64,000 bases of DNA from Microbacterium paraoxydans (GCF_900105335.1 NZ_LT629770.1:3100001-3164000), one strand, 5' to 3'; numbered from the stretch's first letter, positions 50,429-60,137 are shown. The notes: generated from the letters alone by a model not told the origin. Numbers and translations: made by a program.

Positions 50429-50587
50429 GGGCGGCCTCCAGGGCATCGGAGAGAAGAGGAAGGTGCGAGAGTTCGCGAGAGTCATTCAGCGTAACGGGTG
50501 GGGCGGACATTTCATTCCGAAATCTGGGATATCGCTGAACGCCGCGGGAACGGAGCCCGTGTCCTCGGGGGTGACTACGCTGGCGCC

Positions 50588-52669
50588 ATGAGCATGGGCG
50601 GGATGGGCGGTGGTCCGCGGGGCGGTTTCCGCGGCGTGGACGAGGACGCCCAGCGTCGGCTCAATGCGGAGGCTCCGAAGATCGACGGACTCGGCACCCG
50701 GGTCGTCGCCCTGTTCAGCGCCTACCGGTGGCGCATCCTCTTCACCGGTGTCCTCGTGGTGCTCGGCGCGGGCATCGCGGTCATCCCGCCGCTCCTCGTG
50801 CAGCGCATCTTCGACGACGCACTGTTCCCCGTCGACGGCGGCGGCCCCCACCTCTCGCTGCTCGGCGTGCTCGTCGGCGCGATGGTCGGCCTCTTCCTCT
50901 TCTCGGCGGTCCTCGGAGTCGCACAGACCTGGCTCACGGCGACGGTCGGCAACAGCGTCACGGGCGATCTCCGGGTGCGGCTGTTCGAGCACCTGCAGGC
51001 CATGGAGCTCGGCTTCTTCACCCGCACGAAGACCGGCGTGATCCAGTCCCGGCTGCAGAACGACGTCGGCGGCGTCTCCGGCGTGCTGACGAACACGGTC
51101 ACCAGCATCCTCGGCAACGCCGTCACGGTGATCGCCTCGCTCGTCGCGATGATCCTCATCGACTGGCGCCTCACCCTCATCGCCGTCGTGCTCATGCCGT
51201 TCCTCGTGCTCGTGCAGCGGCGCGTGGGACAGGTGCGGGCACGCATCGCGGGGGAGACCCAGGAGTCGCTGTCCGAGCTGACCTCGATCACCCAGGAGAC
51301 CCTGAGCGTCTCGGGCATGCTGCTGTCCAAGGCGTTCAACCGCCAGCGCACCGAGTCCGAGCGCTACCAGCAGGAGAACCGCAACCAGGTGCGCCTCCAG
51401 GTGCGCCGGGCCATGAGCGGTCAGGGCTTCTTCGCAGTCGTCCAGGTCATCATGGCGAGCGTCCCCGCCGTCATCTACCTCGTCTCCGGATACCTCATCG
51501 CGGGCGGGACGGGAGCGATCACCGCGGGGACGATCGTGGCCTTCACGACGGTCCAGGCGCGGCTGCTCATGCCGCTCATGGGGCTCATGCGGGTCTCGCT
51601 CGACCTGCAGACCTCGTCCGCGCTGTTCGCCCGCATCTTCGAGTACCTCGACCTCGTGCCCGAGATCACCGACGCCCCCGATGCGATCGCCGTGGCGCAG
51701 GCGCCGGGTCCGCGCGGACGCATCGAGTTCCAGGACGTCGTGTTCCGGTATCCGGATGCCGCGGCCGATTCGCGTCCCACGCTGCACGGGGTCTCCTTCG
51801 TGGCCGAGCCCGGGCAGCACGTCGCCTTCGTCGGCCCCTCCGGCGCGGGCAAGACCACGATCCTCTACCTCGCGCCTCGACTGTACGAGGCCAAGGGCGG
51901 CGCGGTGCTGTTCGCGGGGGCGGACGTGCGCACCCTCACGCAGGAGTCGATCATCGACGATGTGGGCATCGTCTCCCAGGAGACCTACCTGTTCCACGCG
52001 ACGATCCGGGAGAACCTCCGCTACGCGAAGCCCGATGCGACGGACGAGGAGCTGGTCGCCGCCTGCACCGCGGCCAACATCCACCACATCATCGCGGGCT
52101 TCGAGAAGGGCTACGACACGGTCGTGGGGGAGCGCGGGTACCGGCTCTCCGGTGGCGAGAAGCAGCGCATCGCCATCGCGCGCGTGCTGCTGAAGGACCC
52201 GCCGGTGCTCCTGCTCGACGAGGCGACCTCCGCCCTGGACACCGTGTCCGAGCGCGTGGTGCAGGAGGCCCTCGACGAGGCGGCGAAGGGGCGCACCACC
52301 CTGTCGATCGCGCACCGCCTGTCGACGGTCATGGGAGCGGACGTCATCCATGTGCTGGAGGCCGGGCGCATCGTGGAGTCCGGCACCCACGCCGAGCTCC
52401 TCGCGCAGGGCGGCCTCTACGCCGAGCTGGCGGCGCAGCAGGTGGCCGCGTCGCGCGTGCTGGACGCCGAGATGGAAGCGGAGGCCGAGGAGGAGGCCGC
52501 GATCCGCGGGGGCGTCGGAGAAGGCGTCGACGCTGGTCTCGCCGCGCGCCGTGCCGACCGTGAGCCGGAGGACTCCGCCGCAGCCGATGCCGTCGTGGCG
52601 CTGACGACGGGCGTCCCGCTGCCGACGGCATCGAGTGCCGATGCGCGGCCGCGCCCGACCGACGGGTGA
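50588..52669 (+). CDS. ABC multidrug/lipid-type exporter (fused TMD-NBD)
   Basis: 693 aa from ATG 50588. A Gly/Met-rich N-terminus (MSMGGMGGGPRGG) is followed by six helices (about 40-340). The nucleotide-binding domain carries Walker A GPSGAGKTT, Q-loop VSQETYLF, signature LSGGEKQR and Walker B VLLLDEATS with H-loop SIAHRLS. The C-terminal extension is Glu/Ala-rich and probably disordered. It works as a homodimer or with a partner; the substrate is unknown. It is divergent from the interrupted MFS gene, so the original locus paired two exporters. Confidence 0.93.
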   Translation: MSMGGMGGGPRGGFRGVDEDAQRRLNAEAPKIDGLGTRVVALFSAYRWRILFTGVLVVLGAGIAVIPPLLVQRIFDDALFPVDGGGPHLSLLGVLVGAMVGLFLFSAVLGVAQTWLTATVGNSVTGDLRVRLFEHLQAMELGFFTRTKTGVIQSRLQNDVGGVSGVLTNTVTSILGNAVTVIASLVAMILIDWRLTLIAVVLMPFLVLVQRRVGQVRARIAGETQESLSELTSITQETLSVSGMLLSKAFNRQRTESERYQQENRNQVRLQVRRAMSGQGFFAVVQVIMASVPAVIYLVSGYLIAGGTGAITAGTIVAFTTVQARLLMPLMGLMRVSLDLQTSSALFARIFEYLDLVPEITDAPDAIAVAQAPGPRGRIEFQDVVFRYPDAAADSRPTLHGVSFVAEPGQHVAFVGPSGAGKTTILYLAPRLYEAKGGAVLFAGADVRTLTQESIIDDVGIVSQETYLFHATIRENLRYAKPDATDEELVAACTAANIHHIIAGFEKGYDTVVGERGYRLSGGEKQRIAIARVLLKDPPVLLLDEATSALDTVSERVVQEALDEAAKGRTTLSIAHRLSTVMGADVIHVLEAGRIVESGTHAELLAQGGLYAELAAQQVAASRVLDAEMEAEAEEEAAIRGGVGEGVDAGLAARRADREPEDSAAADAVVALTTGVPLPTASSADARPRPTDG

Positions 52670-52681
52670 CGACCGCGAGGC

Positions 52682-53455
52682 TCAGTGGACGGAGAGCCCG
52701 CCGTCGATGAACAGCGACTGGCCGGTGACGTAGGCCGAGCCCGGGCCCGCGAGGAAGACCGCGGCCGCCGCGAAGTCCTCCGGGAGGCCGTTGCGTCCGA
52801 TCATCGTCCGGGCCGCGAGGGCCGCGATCGTGGCGGAGTCCTCCTGCAGGCGGGCGTTCAGGGGCGTGAGGACGAATCCGGGGACGAGGGTGTTGCTCGT
52901 CACCCCGGTACCGCCCCAGGCCTCGGCCTCCGAGCGCATGAGCGACTCGACCGCGCCCTTGGAGGCGCCGTAGACCCCGCTGCCCACGAATGCCCGGTGC
53001 GCCTGCTGCGAGCTGATGTGGATCAGTCGCCCGTAGCCGCGCGCCGCCATGCCCTGCGCCCAGCGCTGACCGAGGAGGAACGGGGCGAGCGCGTTGACGG
53101 TCATCGTGGCGTCCCAGTCCGCCTCGGTGATCTCGGCGTAGGGCGGACGGATGTTGATGCCGGCGGAGTTGACGAGGATGTCCGGCTCGCCGAAGGGGAT
53201 GGCTGCGGCCTCCGCGACCGCATGGATGCCCTCGCGCGTGCTCAGATCGCCGACCACGCCCGCGGCCCGGCACCCCTGCGCGGTCAGCTCCTCGACGGTC
53301 TCGGCGATGCGCTCAGCGCCGCGGGCGACGATCACCGTGGCCGCGCCGGCCCGGGCGAGCGCCGTCGCGATGCCGCGACCGATGCCCGAGCTGCCGCCGG
53401 TCACGACCGCGGTGCGGCCGTCGAGTGCGAAGAGCGAGGAGAGGTAGTCGGTCAT
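52682..53455 (-). CDS. SDR-family oxidoreductase
   Basis: 257 aa from ATG 53455. Rossmann motif TGGSSGIGRG near residue 20, NSAG at about 90, catalytic Ser in HISSQQAH, and YGASKG with Tyr and Lys. The C-terminal ending AYVTGQSLFIDGGLSVH is typical of classical SDRs that use NAD(P)H. The substrate is unknown; sugar alcohol or ketoacyl-type dehydrogenases are nearest in pattern. It lies 22 bp after the glycosyltransferase stop and is probably co-transcribed. Confidence 0.92.
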   Translation of the reverse strand: MTDYLSSLFALDGRTAVVTGGSSGIGRGIATALARAGAATVIVARGAERIAETVEELTAQGCRAAGVVGDLSTREGIHAVAEAAAIPFGEPDILVNSAGINIRPPYAEITEADWDATMTVNALAPFLLGQRWAQGMAARGYGRLIHISSQQAHRAFVGSGVYGASKGAVESLMRSEAEAWGGTGVTSNTLVPGFVLTPLNARLQEDSATIAALAARTMIGRNGLPEDFAAAAVFLAGPGSAYVTGQSLFIDGGLSVH

Positions 53456-53477
53456 GCGGGGGTCCTTTCGGCGGGGC

Positions 53478-54425
53478 TCACCACGCGAGGGCGTCGGCGA
53501 GGGTGGGGTCGGGGCGGGCGTCGGCGAACTCGGGAAGGGCACGCAGCTCGGCCAGGAACGCGGAGACGTCCGCCGCATAGGCGGGATCGGGGTGGGTGTC
53601 CGCGATCTTCCGGAGCGGAGCGACGTCCATCGCGAGGATGAGGTCGAGCCGTGCGGTCACGGCGGCATGCGCGCCCGCCTCCTGCAGGACGCGGATCCCG
53701 CCGCGGAGCGCAGCGAGGTAGTCGCGGAGTACGGGGAGCTGCGCCTTGCTCTGGGTGATCGAGGTGCCGTCCGCTCGGACGCGCCAGCGCACCACGACGT
53801 CGGGCAGCACGTCGAAGGCGCGTGCCCTGGTGTACATCGTCTGCGCGACGACCTGGTCCTCGTAGGCCACCCCTTCGGGGAACCGCAGGTCGGACCACAT
53901 CTCCGTGCGGCTCACCTTGGACCACGCGACGATGTTCGACACGGCCTGCGGGTGCTCCGCCAGAGTGGTGCCGAGGCGGGCCGGAGAGGTCGCCGCGGCC
54001 ACCCACGGCTGCACGCGGCCGGGCACGTATCCTCGCCCCTGGGGACGCAGCCGCACGTAGGCGCCGGCGGCGAAGTCGCTCCCCGTGCGCTCGAGCGTGC
54101 CCACGAGCGTCGCCAGCGCGTCCGGCATCAGCTCGTCATCCGCGTCGAGGAAACCGGTGAAGGGCGTGTCGACCCGCGCGAGGCCGACATTGCGCGCGGC
54201 GCCGAGCCCGACGGAAGTCTCATGCCGGATCACGGTGAAGCGGGCGTCCCTCGCGGCGGCGTCGGCGAAGATCGCTCCCGTGTCGTCGGTGGAGCCGTCG
54301 TCGATGAGGAGGGCACGCCACCGCTCGTCCGTCTGCGCGCGGAGGGAGTCGAGGGCGGCGGGGGCGAACGCGGCGATGTCGCGTCCTGGCACGATCAGCG
54401 TCACGATCGGGGTGGGGGCGGTCAC
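53478..54425 (-). CDS. family 2 glycosyltransferase
   Basis: 315 aa from GTG 54425 (VTAPTPIVTLIVPGRD). GT-A fold motifs: RALLIDDGSTDDT and FLDADDELMPDALATL (the DxD metal-nucleotide site is DAD/DDE), then GVAYEDQVVAQTMY with the acidic catalytic region. The C-terminal helical part is unassigned. GT2 enzymes add sugars to cell-envelope polymers or lipids. It is followed closely by the SDR gene. Confidence 0.88.
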   Translation of the reverse strand: MTAPTPIVTLIVPGRDIAAFAPAALDSLRAQTDERWRALLIDDGSTDDTGAIFADAAARDARFTVIRHETSVGLGAARNVGLARVDTPFTGFLDADDELMPDALATLVGTLERTGSDFAAGAYVRLRPQGRGYVPGRVQPWVAAATSPARLGTTLAEHPQAVSNIVAWSKVSRTEMWSDLRFPEGVAYEDQVVAQTMYTRARAFDVLPDVVVRWRVRADGTSITQSKAQLPVLRDYLAALRGGIRVLQEAGAHAAVTARLDLILAMDVAPLRKIADTHPDPAYAADVSAFLAELRALPEFADARPDPTLADALAW

Positions 54426-54448
54426 TCCGCCGAGTCTAGAGCCGTCCG

Positions 54449-55594
54449 TCAGCCGCGGACGGCGGCGACCGCCTCCGCGAGCAGTGCGGCGAGGCGCTCG
54501 GGAGCATCCGCCGGGAGGGCCGTGCGCCCGAAGGTGAACCGCACGGCCGTCTGAGCGACCTCGGGGGCGATGCCGCACGCGAGCAGCACGGGGGAGGGCT
54601 CGTCGCTGCCGGCCGCGCAGGCGGAGCCGCTGGACGAGATCACCCCGCGGCGCTCCAGCTCCAGCAGCACCGCCTCGCCGCTCACGCCGGAGATCGTGAA
54701 GCTCGCCGTCGCGGGCAGACGCTGCGTGGAATGCCCCGTCAGCGCGGCCACGGGCACACGTCGCTGCACCTCGACGATGAAACGCGTCGTCGTGGCCGCC
54801 ACCCTGGTCGCCGTGTCTTCGCGCTCCCGCTCGGCGAGCTCCAACGCCGTCGCCAGGCCCACCGCTCCCGCGACGTCGACGGTGCCGGACCGCCGTCCAC
54901 GCTCCTGAGCGCCGCCGTGCAGGAGCGGTTCCAGAGGGAGGCGTCCGCGGACGACGAGCGCCCCGGTCCCTTTGGGAGCGCCGAGCTTGTGCCCGGCGAC
55001 CGACACGGCTTCGGCATCCAGATCATGCAGGGGCAGCCAGCCGGCCGACTGCACGGCGTCGACATGGAGGGGCACGCGGCGGGCGCGGACGACCTCGCGG
55101 AGCGCGGCGATGTCCTGGACGGTGCCGATCTCGTTGTTCGCGTGCCCGACGGACACGATGGCCGTGTCGTCGGTGAGCACCGTGTCGAGGGCGTCCGGCC
55201 CGATCCGCCCGGTCCCGTCCACCGCGGGCATCGCCACCGTCACCCCGTGGAAGCGCGCGAGGTACGCCGCCGACTCCCGGATCGACTCGTGCTCGATGGG
55301 GGACACCACGACGCGCCGCCGCCCGGAGGCGAGCGCTGCCAGCGTGATCCCCTTCACGGCGAGGTTGTTCGCCTCCGTGCCGCCGCCGGTGAAGACGACG
55401 TCGCCCGCCCGCACCCCGAAGACGCGGGCGACCCTGGCGCGGGCATCCTCCAGCGCGCGCGCTGCCGTCTCGCCCGCGGTGTGGTGGCTGGCGGGGTTGC
55501 CGAACACCTCGGTGAGGAAGGGTTCCATGGCCGCCCGTACCTCGGGGCGTACCGGCGAGGTCGCGGCGTGATCGAGGTACAGCACGAGACTCAA
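54449..55594 (-). CDS. cysteine desulfurase (NifS/IscS-like) of the NAD operon
   Basis: 381 aa. TTG 55594 overlaps the nadC stop; GTG 55582 is an alternative start. PLP-enzyme motifs: YLDHAATSPV, GGGTEANNLAV, HVDAVQSAG, and the Lys in SVAGHKLGAPKG. The active-site loop has the catalytic Cys in SSSGSACAAGSDEPS. In many Actinobacteria and Firmicutes a NifS-like gene is linked to nadABC and builds the 4Fe-4S cluster of NadA; the gene order here supports that role. Confidence 0.92.
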   Translation of the reverse strand: MSLVLYLDHAATSPVRPEVRAAMEPFLTEVFGNPASHHTAGETAARALEDARARVARVFGVRAGDVVFTGGGTEANNLAVKGITLAALASGRRRVVVSPIEHESIRESAAYLARFHGVTVAMPAVDGTGRIGPDALDTVLTDDTAIVSVGHANNEIGTVQDIAALREVVRARRVPLHVDAVQSAGWLPLHDLDAEAVSVAGHKLGAPKGTGALVVRGRLPLEPLLHGGAQERGRRSGTVDVAGAVGLATALELAEREREDTATRVAATTTRFIVEVQRRVPVAALTGHSTQRLPATASFTISGVSGEAVLLELERRGVISSSGSACAAGSDEPSPVLLACGIAPEVAQTAVRFTFGRTALPADAPERLAALLAEAVAAVRG

Positions 55595-56442
55595 CCGATC
55601 CGGAGGTCGAGTCCGAGGTCCAGCGCCCGCGCGGAGTGCGTGAGGGCTCCGACCGAGATCACGTCCACCCCGGTGTCGGCGATGGCGCGGACGGTGGTCA
55701 GGTCGACGCCGCCCGAGGCCTCCACGGTGGCGCGCTCGCCGATGAGGGCCACGCCGGCGCGCAGATCGTCGAGGGAGAAGTTGTCCAGCAGCACGGTGTG
55801 CGCACCGCCGTCGAGCACCGCCGGGATCTGGTCGAGACGGTCGACCTCGACGACCACGTGGGCGGTGTGCGGCAGCCGCGAGAGTGCCTCGCGAAGAGCC
55901 GTCGCGAGGTCGAGCCCGGACCGCTGGAGCACCGCGAGGTGGTTGTCCTTCGCCATGACCGCGTCGGAGAGGGAGTACCGGTGGTTCCGGCCGCCGCCTG
56001 ACACCACGGCGTGCCGCTCGAACGCCCGCAGTCCTGGCGTCGTCTTGCGGGTGTCTGCGATGCGCGCCCGCGTCCCCTCCACTTCGCGGACATAGGCGGC
56101 GGTGAGGGTCGCGATGCCCGACATCCGCTGCACGAAGTTCAGGGCGACACGCTCGGCGGTGAGGAGCGTGCGGGCCGGCCCTGTCACGGTGGCCAGCACG
56201 TCGGAGGCGGTGAAGGCATCGCCGTCGCCCACGTGCAGGTCGACGACGACATCGGGATCGGTGAGGAGGAACGCGGTGGCGAAGACCTCACCGCCGCTGA
56301 AGATCCCGTCCTCGCGGGCGACGAGGTCGGCCGTGGCCGTCGTCTCCGCGGGGAGCAGGGTGATGCTGGTGAGGTCGCCCCACGGGGCGTCCTCCTCGAG
56401 TGCGGCTCCGACGACGCGGTGCAGGGTGGCGCGGGTGATCAT
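55591..56442 (-). CDS. nadC: nicotinate-nucleotide diphosphorylase (quinolinate phosphoribosyltransferase)
   Basis: 283 aa from ATG 56442, overlapping the nadB stop (tgatg). Motifs: EDAPWGDLTS at the N-terminus, TRKTTPGLRAFERHAVVSGG with substrate-binding Arg and Lys, HRYSLSDAVMAKDNH, and EASGGVDLTTVRAIADTGVD near the phosphate-binding C-terminus. It converts quinolinate and PRPP to nicotinate mononucleotide. Third enzyme of the de novo NAD pathway in this operon. Confidence 0.96.
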   Translation of the reverse strand: MITRATLHRVVGAALEEDAPWGDLTSITLLPAETTATADLVAREDGIFSGGEVFATAFLLTDPDVVVDLHVGDGDAFTASDVLATVTGPARTLLTAERVALNFVQRMSGIATLTAAYVREVEGTRARIADTRKTTPGLRAFERHAVVSGGGRNHRYSLSDAVMAKDNHLAVLQRSGLDLATALREALSRLPHTAHVVVEVDRLDQIPAVLDGGAHTVLLDNFSLDDLRAGVALIGERATVEASGGVDLTTVRAIADTGVDVISVGALTHSARALDLGLDLRIG

Positions 56443-57965
56443 CAGGCGGTCTCCAGGATCGGTGCGTGTTCCGCCCTCGGCTCGGCGGGGACGGGGTCGT
56501 CGCGGTGGTGGGCGCCGACCGAGACGGGGCGGGCAAGGGCAGCACGGATGGTGGCGTCGGCGACCTGCAGCAGGTTCCGGTCCTCGTGCGCGCGGGCGTC
56601 GGAGGGGGGAGGCGTCTCGACGGCCCATCCGCGCACGATCCGGAGCGCGCGCTGCAGGCCCGATCCGGTCCGGTGCAGGCCGACCTCGTCCCACAGCAAC
56701 CGCTGCAGCCCGGCGCGGTCGAACGGGGGGAGAGGCTCCGGTGCGACATCCGCGTCTGCCGAGTCGGTCGGCGACGGACGCGGGGTGATGTCGACGGCAG
56801 TGGCCCACGATCCGTCCAGGGCGGCGGCGGCCCTGGCACCGAACACGGCGCCTTCGAGGAGCGAGTTGGAGGCGAGCCGGTTGGCACCGTGCACCCCCGT
56901 GCGGGCGGTCTCACCGACGGCGTAGAGCCCCGGGATCGTGGTCCGTCCGTGGCGATCGGTGACGACGCCGCCCATGAGGTAGTGGGCGGCGGGCGTCACC
57001 GGCAGCGGCTCCCTGGACCAGTCGAAACCGCGAGCACGTGTCACCCGGTCGATGGTGGGAAAGCGGCGGGCGAGCGCGTCCGCCCCCAGCGCCGTCGCGT
57101 CGAGGTGCACGGGCGCCCCCTGCCGGGCGGCCTGTCGGGCGATGGCTCGCGCGACGACATCCCTCGGCGCGAGCTCCCCGTCCGGGTGGCTGTCGAACAC
57201 GAACCGTCGCCCTTCGTAGTCGCGGAGCACGGCACCCTCGCCGCGGATGGCTTCGGAGAGCAGGAAGACCGGGGTGCCGGGAAGCGCGGTCGGGTGGAAC
57301 TGCACGAACTCCAGGTCGGCGACGGCGGCGCCAGCGCGCAGGGCCGCCGCGATGCCATCGCCGGTCGCCTCCGCCGGGTTGGTCGTGTGCGCGTAGAGCT
57401 GCCCCGCCCCGCCCGTCGCGAGGATCACGGCGTCGGCCCGGATCTCGGCCGTGTCCCCGTCGCGGAAGACCGTGATCCCACGGACCCGTTGCTCCTCGAC
57501 GACGAGGTCGAGGAGCATCGTCCCCTCGCAGACGGCGATGGACGCACGGCGAACGGCGGCGCATAGCGCCGCGGAGATCGCGGCGCCGGTGGCGTCGCCT
57601 CCGGCGTGCAGGATGCGGGCATGAGTATGCGCCGCCTCGCGCCCGCGGGCGAGAGCGCCGCCCGGAGTCCGGTCGAAGGCGACGCCGCGGGCGAGGAGCT
57701 CGGCGCTCCGGGCCGCGCCGTCCGCCACGAGCGCGTCGACCGCGGCCGGATCGCACAGACCCCCTCCGGCGCTGATCGTGTCGGCGGCGTGCGTGGCCGG
57801 TCCATCTCCCGGCCCGTAGCTGCCGGCCACACCGCCCTGCGCGAGAGGCGTGCATCCGCCCCCGAGGTCGCCCTTCGTCACGACTGTCACCGTGTGCCCG
57901 GCCTCGTGAGCGTGCAGCGCGGCGGTGAGGCCGGCGATGCCGGAGCCGACGACGACGACGTTCAT
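56442..57965 (-). CDS. nadB: L-aspartate oxidase
   Basis: 507 aa. The FAD motif VVVVGSGIAGLTAALHA is at the N-terminus. The family blocks follow: CTPLAQGGVAGSYG, HTHARILHAGGDATG, FVQFHPTALPGTPVFLLSEA with the catalytic region, and YLMGGVVTDRHGRTTIPGLY. The C-terminal helical domain is shortened but complete. It oxidises aspartate to iminoaspartate for NadA. The ATG overlaps the nadA stop. Confidence 0.96.
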   Translation of the reverse strand: MNVVVVGSGIAGLTAALHAHEAGHTVTVVTKGDLGGGCTPLAQGGVAGSYGPGDGPATHAADTISAGGGLCDPAAVDALVADGAARSAELLARGVAFDRTPGGALARGREAAHTHARILHAGGDATGAAISAALCAAVRRASIAVCEGTMLLDLVVEEQRVRGITVFRDGDTAEIRADAVILATGGAGQLYAHTTNPAEATGDGIAAALRAGAAVADLEFVQFHPTALPGTPVFLLSEAIRGEGAVLRDYEGRRFVFDSHPDGELAPRDVVARAIARQAARQGAPVHLDATALGADALARRFPTIDRVTRARGFDWSREPLPVTPAAHYLMGGVVTDRHGRTTIPGLYAVGETARTGVHGANRLASNSLLEGAVFGARAAAALDGSWATAVDITPRPSPTDSADADVAPEPLPPFDRAGLQRLLWDEVGLHRTGSGLQRALRIVRGWAVETPPPSDARAHEDRNLLQVADATIRAALARPVSVGAHHRDDPVPAEPRAEHAPILETA

Positions 57966-59299
57966 CGTGCCCCGGCGGCCACCGGCGGCTTGGCGGCCAG
58001 CATCCGCTCGAGCGCGAGGCGAGCCGGGTCGGCGACATCGGGGGAGACCGTGATGCGGTTCGGTGTGCGGCCGGCGACCAGCTCCTCCAGGACCCACGCG
58101 AGGTAGCCCGGGTGGATGCGGTACATGGTCGAGCACGGGCAGACGACCGGGTCGAGGCAGAAGATCCGGTGCTGCGGGTACTGCGCGGCCAGGCGGCGCA
58201 CGAGGTTGATCTCGGTACCGACGGCGAAGGTCGTCGGCTCCGTCGCCTCGGCGATGGCGCGGCGGATGTACTCGGTGGAGCCCGCCTCGTCGGCCGCGTC
58301 GACGACCTCCATCGGGCACTCCGGGTGCACGATCACGCGGACTCCCGGGTGCTCGGCCCGAGCCTGGTCGATCTGTGCCACGGTGAAGCGCCGGTGCACG
58401 GAGCAGAACCCGTGCCAGAGGATCACCTGCGCGTCGACGAGCTCCTCCGCGGTGGAGCCGCCCAGCGCTCGCCGCGGGTTCCACATCGGCATCCGGTCGA
58501 GGGGCACCCCCATGGCCTTCGCGGTGTTGCGTCCCAGATGCTGATCGGGGAAGAAGAGCACCCGGCGGCCGCGGGCGAACGCCCACTCCAGTACCGTGGC
58601 GGCGTTGGACGAGGTGCACACGATGCCGCCGTGTCGCCCGACGAAGCCCTTGATCGCCGCTGAGGAGTTCATGTAGGTGACGGGGATCACCGGCACGCGG
58701 CCGTCGGCGTCCGGGGTGTCGAGGTCGCCCAGCACGTCGGCGAGCTGCTCCCAGCACTCCTCGACCTGGTCGATGTCGGCCATATCCGCCATCGAGCACC
58801 CCGCGGCGAGGTTCGGCAGGATCACCGCCTGGTCGGGCTGGGAGAGGAGGTCGGCGGTCTCGGCCATGAAGTGCACACCGCAGAAGACGATCGCCTCCGC
58901 ATCCGGCCGCATCGTGGCGGCGGTGGCGAGCTGGAACGAGTCGCCCACCTCGTCCGCATGGGCCACCACCTCCTCGCGCTGATAGAAGTGCCCGAGGATC
59001 ACCACCCTGTCTCCGAGCGTGGCCTTCGCCGCCTCGATGCGTCGGTGGAGCTCCGCCTCGCCGGCCTCGCGGTATGCCCCGGGGAGCTCTCCCTGCCGGG
59101 GAGCCCCGGTGGGGATGACATCACCCATGGAGGAGCCGGGTCCGTAGCCGGGGCGTGTGTCGAAATCCCAGGGGCCGACGGCGAGGTCGGTCGTGCAGGT
59201 GGCGTCGGTGGAGACCCCGCCGACGATGGCCTGGATCGCGTGGTCGACGGACGGGTCCGCAGGGGGGACTGCGGGCGTCGGGACGAAGGTGATGCTCAT
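57962..59299 (-). CDS. nadA: quinolinate synthase
   Basis: 445 aa, the long type with an N-terminal extension of about 70 residues. Motifs: ILGHFYQREEVVAHADEVGD, Fe-S ligand Cys in FCGVHFMAETA, TYMNSSAAIKGFVGRHGGIV with CTSSNA, HPECPMEVVDAADEAGST, and CLDPVVCPCSTM near the end. It condenses iminoaspartate with dihydroxyacetone phosphate using a 4Fe-4S cluster. It overlaps the NUDIX regulator stop and the nadB start. Confidence 0.96.
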   Translation of the reverse strand: MSITFVPTPAVPPADPSVDHAIQAIVGGVSTDATCTTDLAVGPWDFDTRPGYGPGSSMGDVIPTGAPRQGELPGAYREAGEAELHRRIEAAKATLGDRVVILGHFYQREEVVAHADEVGDSFQLATAATMRPDAEAIVFCGVHFMAETADLLSQPDQAVILPNLAAGCSMADMADIDQVEECWEQLADVLGDLDTPDADGRVPVIPVTYMNSSAAIKGFVGRHGGIVCTSSNAATVLEWAFARGRRVLFFPDQHLGRNTAKAMGVPLDRMPMWNPRRALGGSTAEELVDAQVILWHGFCSVHRRFTVAQIDQARAEHPGVRVIVHPECPMEVVDAADEAGSTEYIRRAIAEATEPTTFAVGTEINLVRRLAAQYPQHRIFCLDPVVCPCSTMYRIHPGYLAWVLEELVAGRTPNRITVSPDVADPARLALERMLAAKPPVAAGAR

Positions 59300-60012
59300 C
59301 GGGTTCTCGTTTCCTCGGGGCGGAGCGGACCGCGGTCGGCCAGCTCGAGATCGGTGTCGTCGCGGTACAGGCGGGCCGGGCGATGACTGCCCGTCCGGAA
59401 GCGGTCGGTGCGGGTCAGGTTGCCGGCGGACTCGACCTGCCGCCGGAAGTTCGCGGGGTCGAGCGCGCGCCCCAGGATCGACTCGTAGGCTTCCCGGAGC
59501 TCGGCGAGCGTGAACTCGGCGGGCAGGAAGCCCTGGGCCACACGGCTGTATCCGACCTTGTTCCGCAGGCGCCAGAGCGCGTACTCGATGATCTCGCGAT
59601 GATCGAAGGCGAGCGCCGGCAGGTCGTCGGCAGCGAACCATTCCACGTTCTCCGGCGCGCGGCCCGAGGCCCGGTGCGCGGTGATCTGGGCCTCGACATC
59701 GTCCTGGCGGAGCAGGGCCCAGTACACGATCGAGACGACCCGCGTGGGGGAGCGGTCGACGGCGCCGAAGGCGTAGAGCTGCTCCAGGTAGGTGGGGGCG
59801 AGGCCGGTCGTCTCGGCGAGCGTGCGGGCCGCGGCATCGACCGGCGACTCCTCGGGGGTGAGCCACCCGCCGGGGAGTGCCCACCGCTCCGCGAACGGCT
59901 CGCGGGTGCGGCGGACGAGGGGGAGCGCGAGCACGGGCGGACCATCGTCACCGCGGCGCAGCGTGAGGATCACCGTCGAGACGGCGACGCGGATGTCCGC
60001 ACTTCGAGTCAT
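59296..60012 (-). CDS. nrtR: NrtR-type NUDIX transcriptional regulator of NAD synthesis
   Basis: 238 aa from ATG 60012. The NUDIX domain (about 10-145) has a degenerate NUDIX box (WLTPEESPVDAAARTLAETT), lacking the full catalytic REUXEE. A winged helix follows (GFLPAEFTLAELREAYESIL, NFRRQVES). This is the NrtR pattern, a repressor of NAD genes released by ADP-ribose or related ligands. First gene of the nadABC operon, and probably autoregulated through the dyad at 60039-60060. Confidence 0.88.
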   Translation of the reverse strand: MTRSADIRVAVSTVILTLRRGDDGPPVLALPLVRRTREPFAERWALPGGWLTPEESPVDAAARTLAETTGLAPTYLEQLYAFGAVDRSPTRVVSIVYWALLRQDDVEAQITAHRASGRAPENVEWFAADDLPALAFDHREIIEYALWRLRNKVGYSRVAQGFLPAEFTLAELREAYESILGRALDPANFRRQVESAGNLTRTDRFRTGSHRPARLYRDDTDLELADRGPLRPEETRTR

Positions 60013-60038
60013 TGGCACCTTAACCTCCGGATTCGATC

Positions 60039-60060
60039 TTAGTGTCATCGGGACCTTTAG
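60039..60060. promoter_or_regulatory. candidate NrtR operator
   Basis: An imperfect dyad (ttagtgtc ... gacctttag), read on the minus strand as taaaggtc, 5 bp, gacactaa. It lies 27 bp upstream of the regulator start, in the expected promoter region. The half-sites match at most but not all positions. Assignment as the NrtR site is inference from position and autoregulation in the family. Confidence 0.45.
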
Positions 60061-60137
60061 TGCGCGCAGATGACGAACGAACGCGTCGAGTCCGAAACGT
60101 TATCTCCTCCCCGCGGGAAGGCTTGTCCCCCCGGGGT

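Noticed and set aside
50486..52390. 634-codon minus-strand frame opposite the ABC exporter
   Set aside because: Highly repetitive His/Arg/Asp/Glu composition typical of an antisense frame at high GC; the plus-strand gene has complete ABC motifs.
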